From Prevotellaceae bacterium UBA6858 (lineage in GTDB: Bacteria; Bacteroidota; Bacteroidia; Bacteroidales; Bacteroidaceae), in the NCBI GenBank assembly GCA_002451695.1, contig DKDC01000005.1, positions 1-13,045 of the forward strand: a stretch of DNA of 13,045 bases. Direction: 5' to 3'. The notes beneath the pieces were generated by a model that was not told the DNA's origin, searched no databases, and saw only the letters and a list, made by a program, of their open reading frames with translations. Made by a program: the position numbers and the translations under genes. Below are positions 13,004 through 13,045 of the stretch, piece after piece. Each line of letters starts with the position of its first letter. The stretch's first letter is position 1.

Positions 13004-13045
13004 GATATAAGAAAAAACACATAGGACATAGAAAAAACTATGTCC
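13004..13045. repeat. 21-bp tandem repeat array, right copy (truncated by window edge)
   Basis: Two units start exactly 21 bases apart (13004 and 13025), each with an A6 core, so relative to the left array the T-rich core is on the opposite strand. The second unit has perfectly palindromic arms, GACATAG (13025-13031) and CTATGTC (13038-13044), around A6. The array lies after the pnp terminator and probably continues past the window end. Confidence 0.75.

Noticed and set aside
12779..13024. 81-codon + strand open frame across the pnp end and terminator
   Set aside because: It starts inside the pnp tail in another frame and reads through the terminator hairpin and the repeat array.

Overview
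The window looks like chromosomal DNA of a fairly GC-rich member of the Bacteroidales, possibly Prevotellaceae (genus not determined). Three things point there. The gene order dxs-trkA-trkH is familiar from that order. Promoters match the Bacteroidetes pattern TTTG-N19-TAnnTTTG. Start codons mostly lack Shine-Dalgarno sequences and follow A-rich leaders. All ten protein genes are complete, and I see no insertion sequence, phage, CRISPR, rRNA or tRNA gene.

Layout. Positions 1-83 hold a short tandem array of degenerate 21-bp units, followed by a near-consensus promoter (144-174). Six tightly packed + strand genes follow (197-8080): dxs (isoprenoid precursor and thiamine/pyridoxal branch), trkA and trkH (potassium uptake), manA (mannose-6-phosphate isomerase), a DUF4163/DUF3298 lipoprotein, and a secreted alpha/beta-hydrolase esterase with an N-terminal repeat-like domain. 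The first four are separated by -4, 11 and 5 bases, so they are probably one transcription unit. The last two follow after 37 and 29 bases without a visible terminator or promoter.

Positions 8081-8394 are non-coding and sit between convergent genes. They hold an AT-rich stretch, a second array of the same 21-bp units (8211-8294) and a nested palindrome (8298-8347). Next come a MmcQ/YjbR-family gene on the - strand and, divergent from it, a ferritin gene with its own strong terminator. A family 2 glycosyltransferase with a GC-rich, inverted-repeat-laden upstream region follows, then pnp (polynucleotide phosphorylase) with an arginine-rich tail and a strong terminator. The window ends in a third 21-bp array (13004-13045) that appears to run past the edge.

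The genes are mostly conserved housekeeping functions. The least explained element is the 21-bp array family, which recurs at three intergenic sites bracketing the two gene blocks. Each unit has partly palindromic ends around a T-rich core, and the period of 21 bp is close to two helical turns. I do not recognise this family. It is the best candidate here for something undescribed, but it may simply be a lineage-specific dispersed intergenic repeat.
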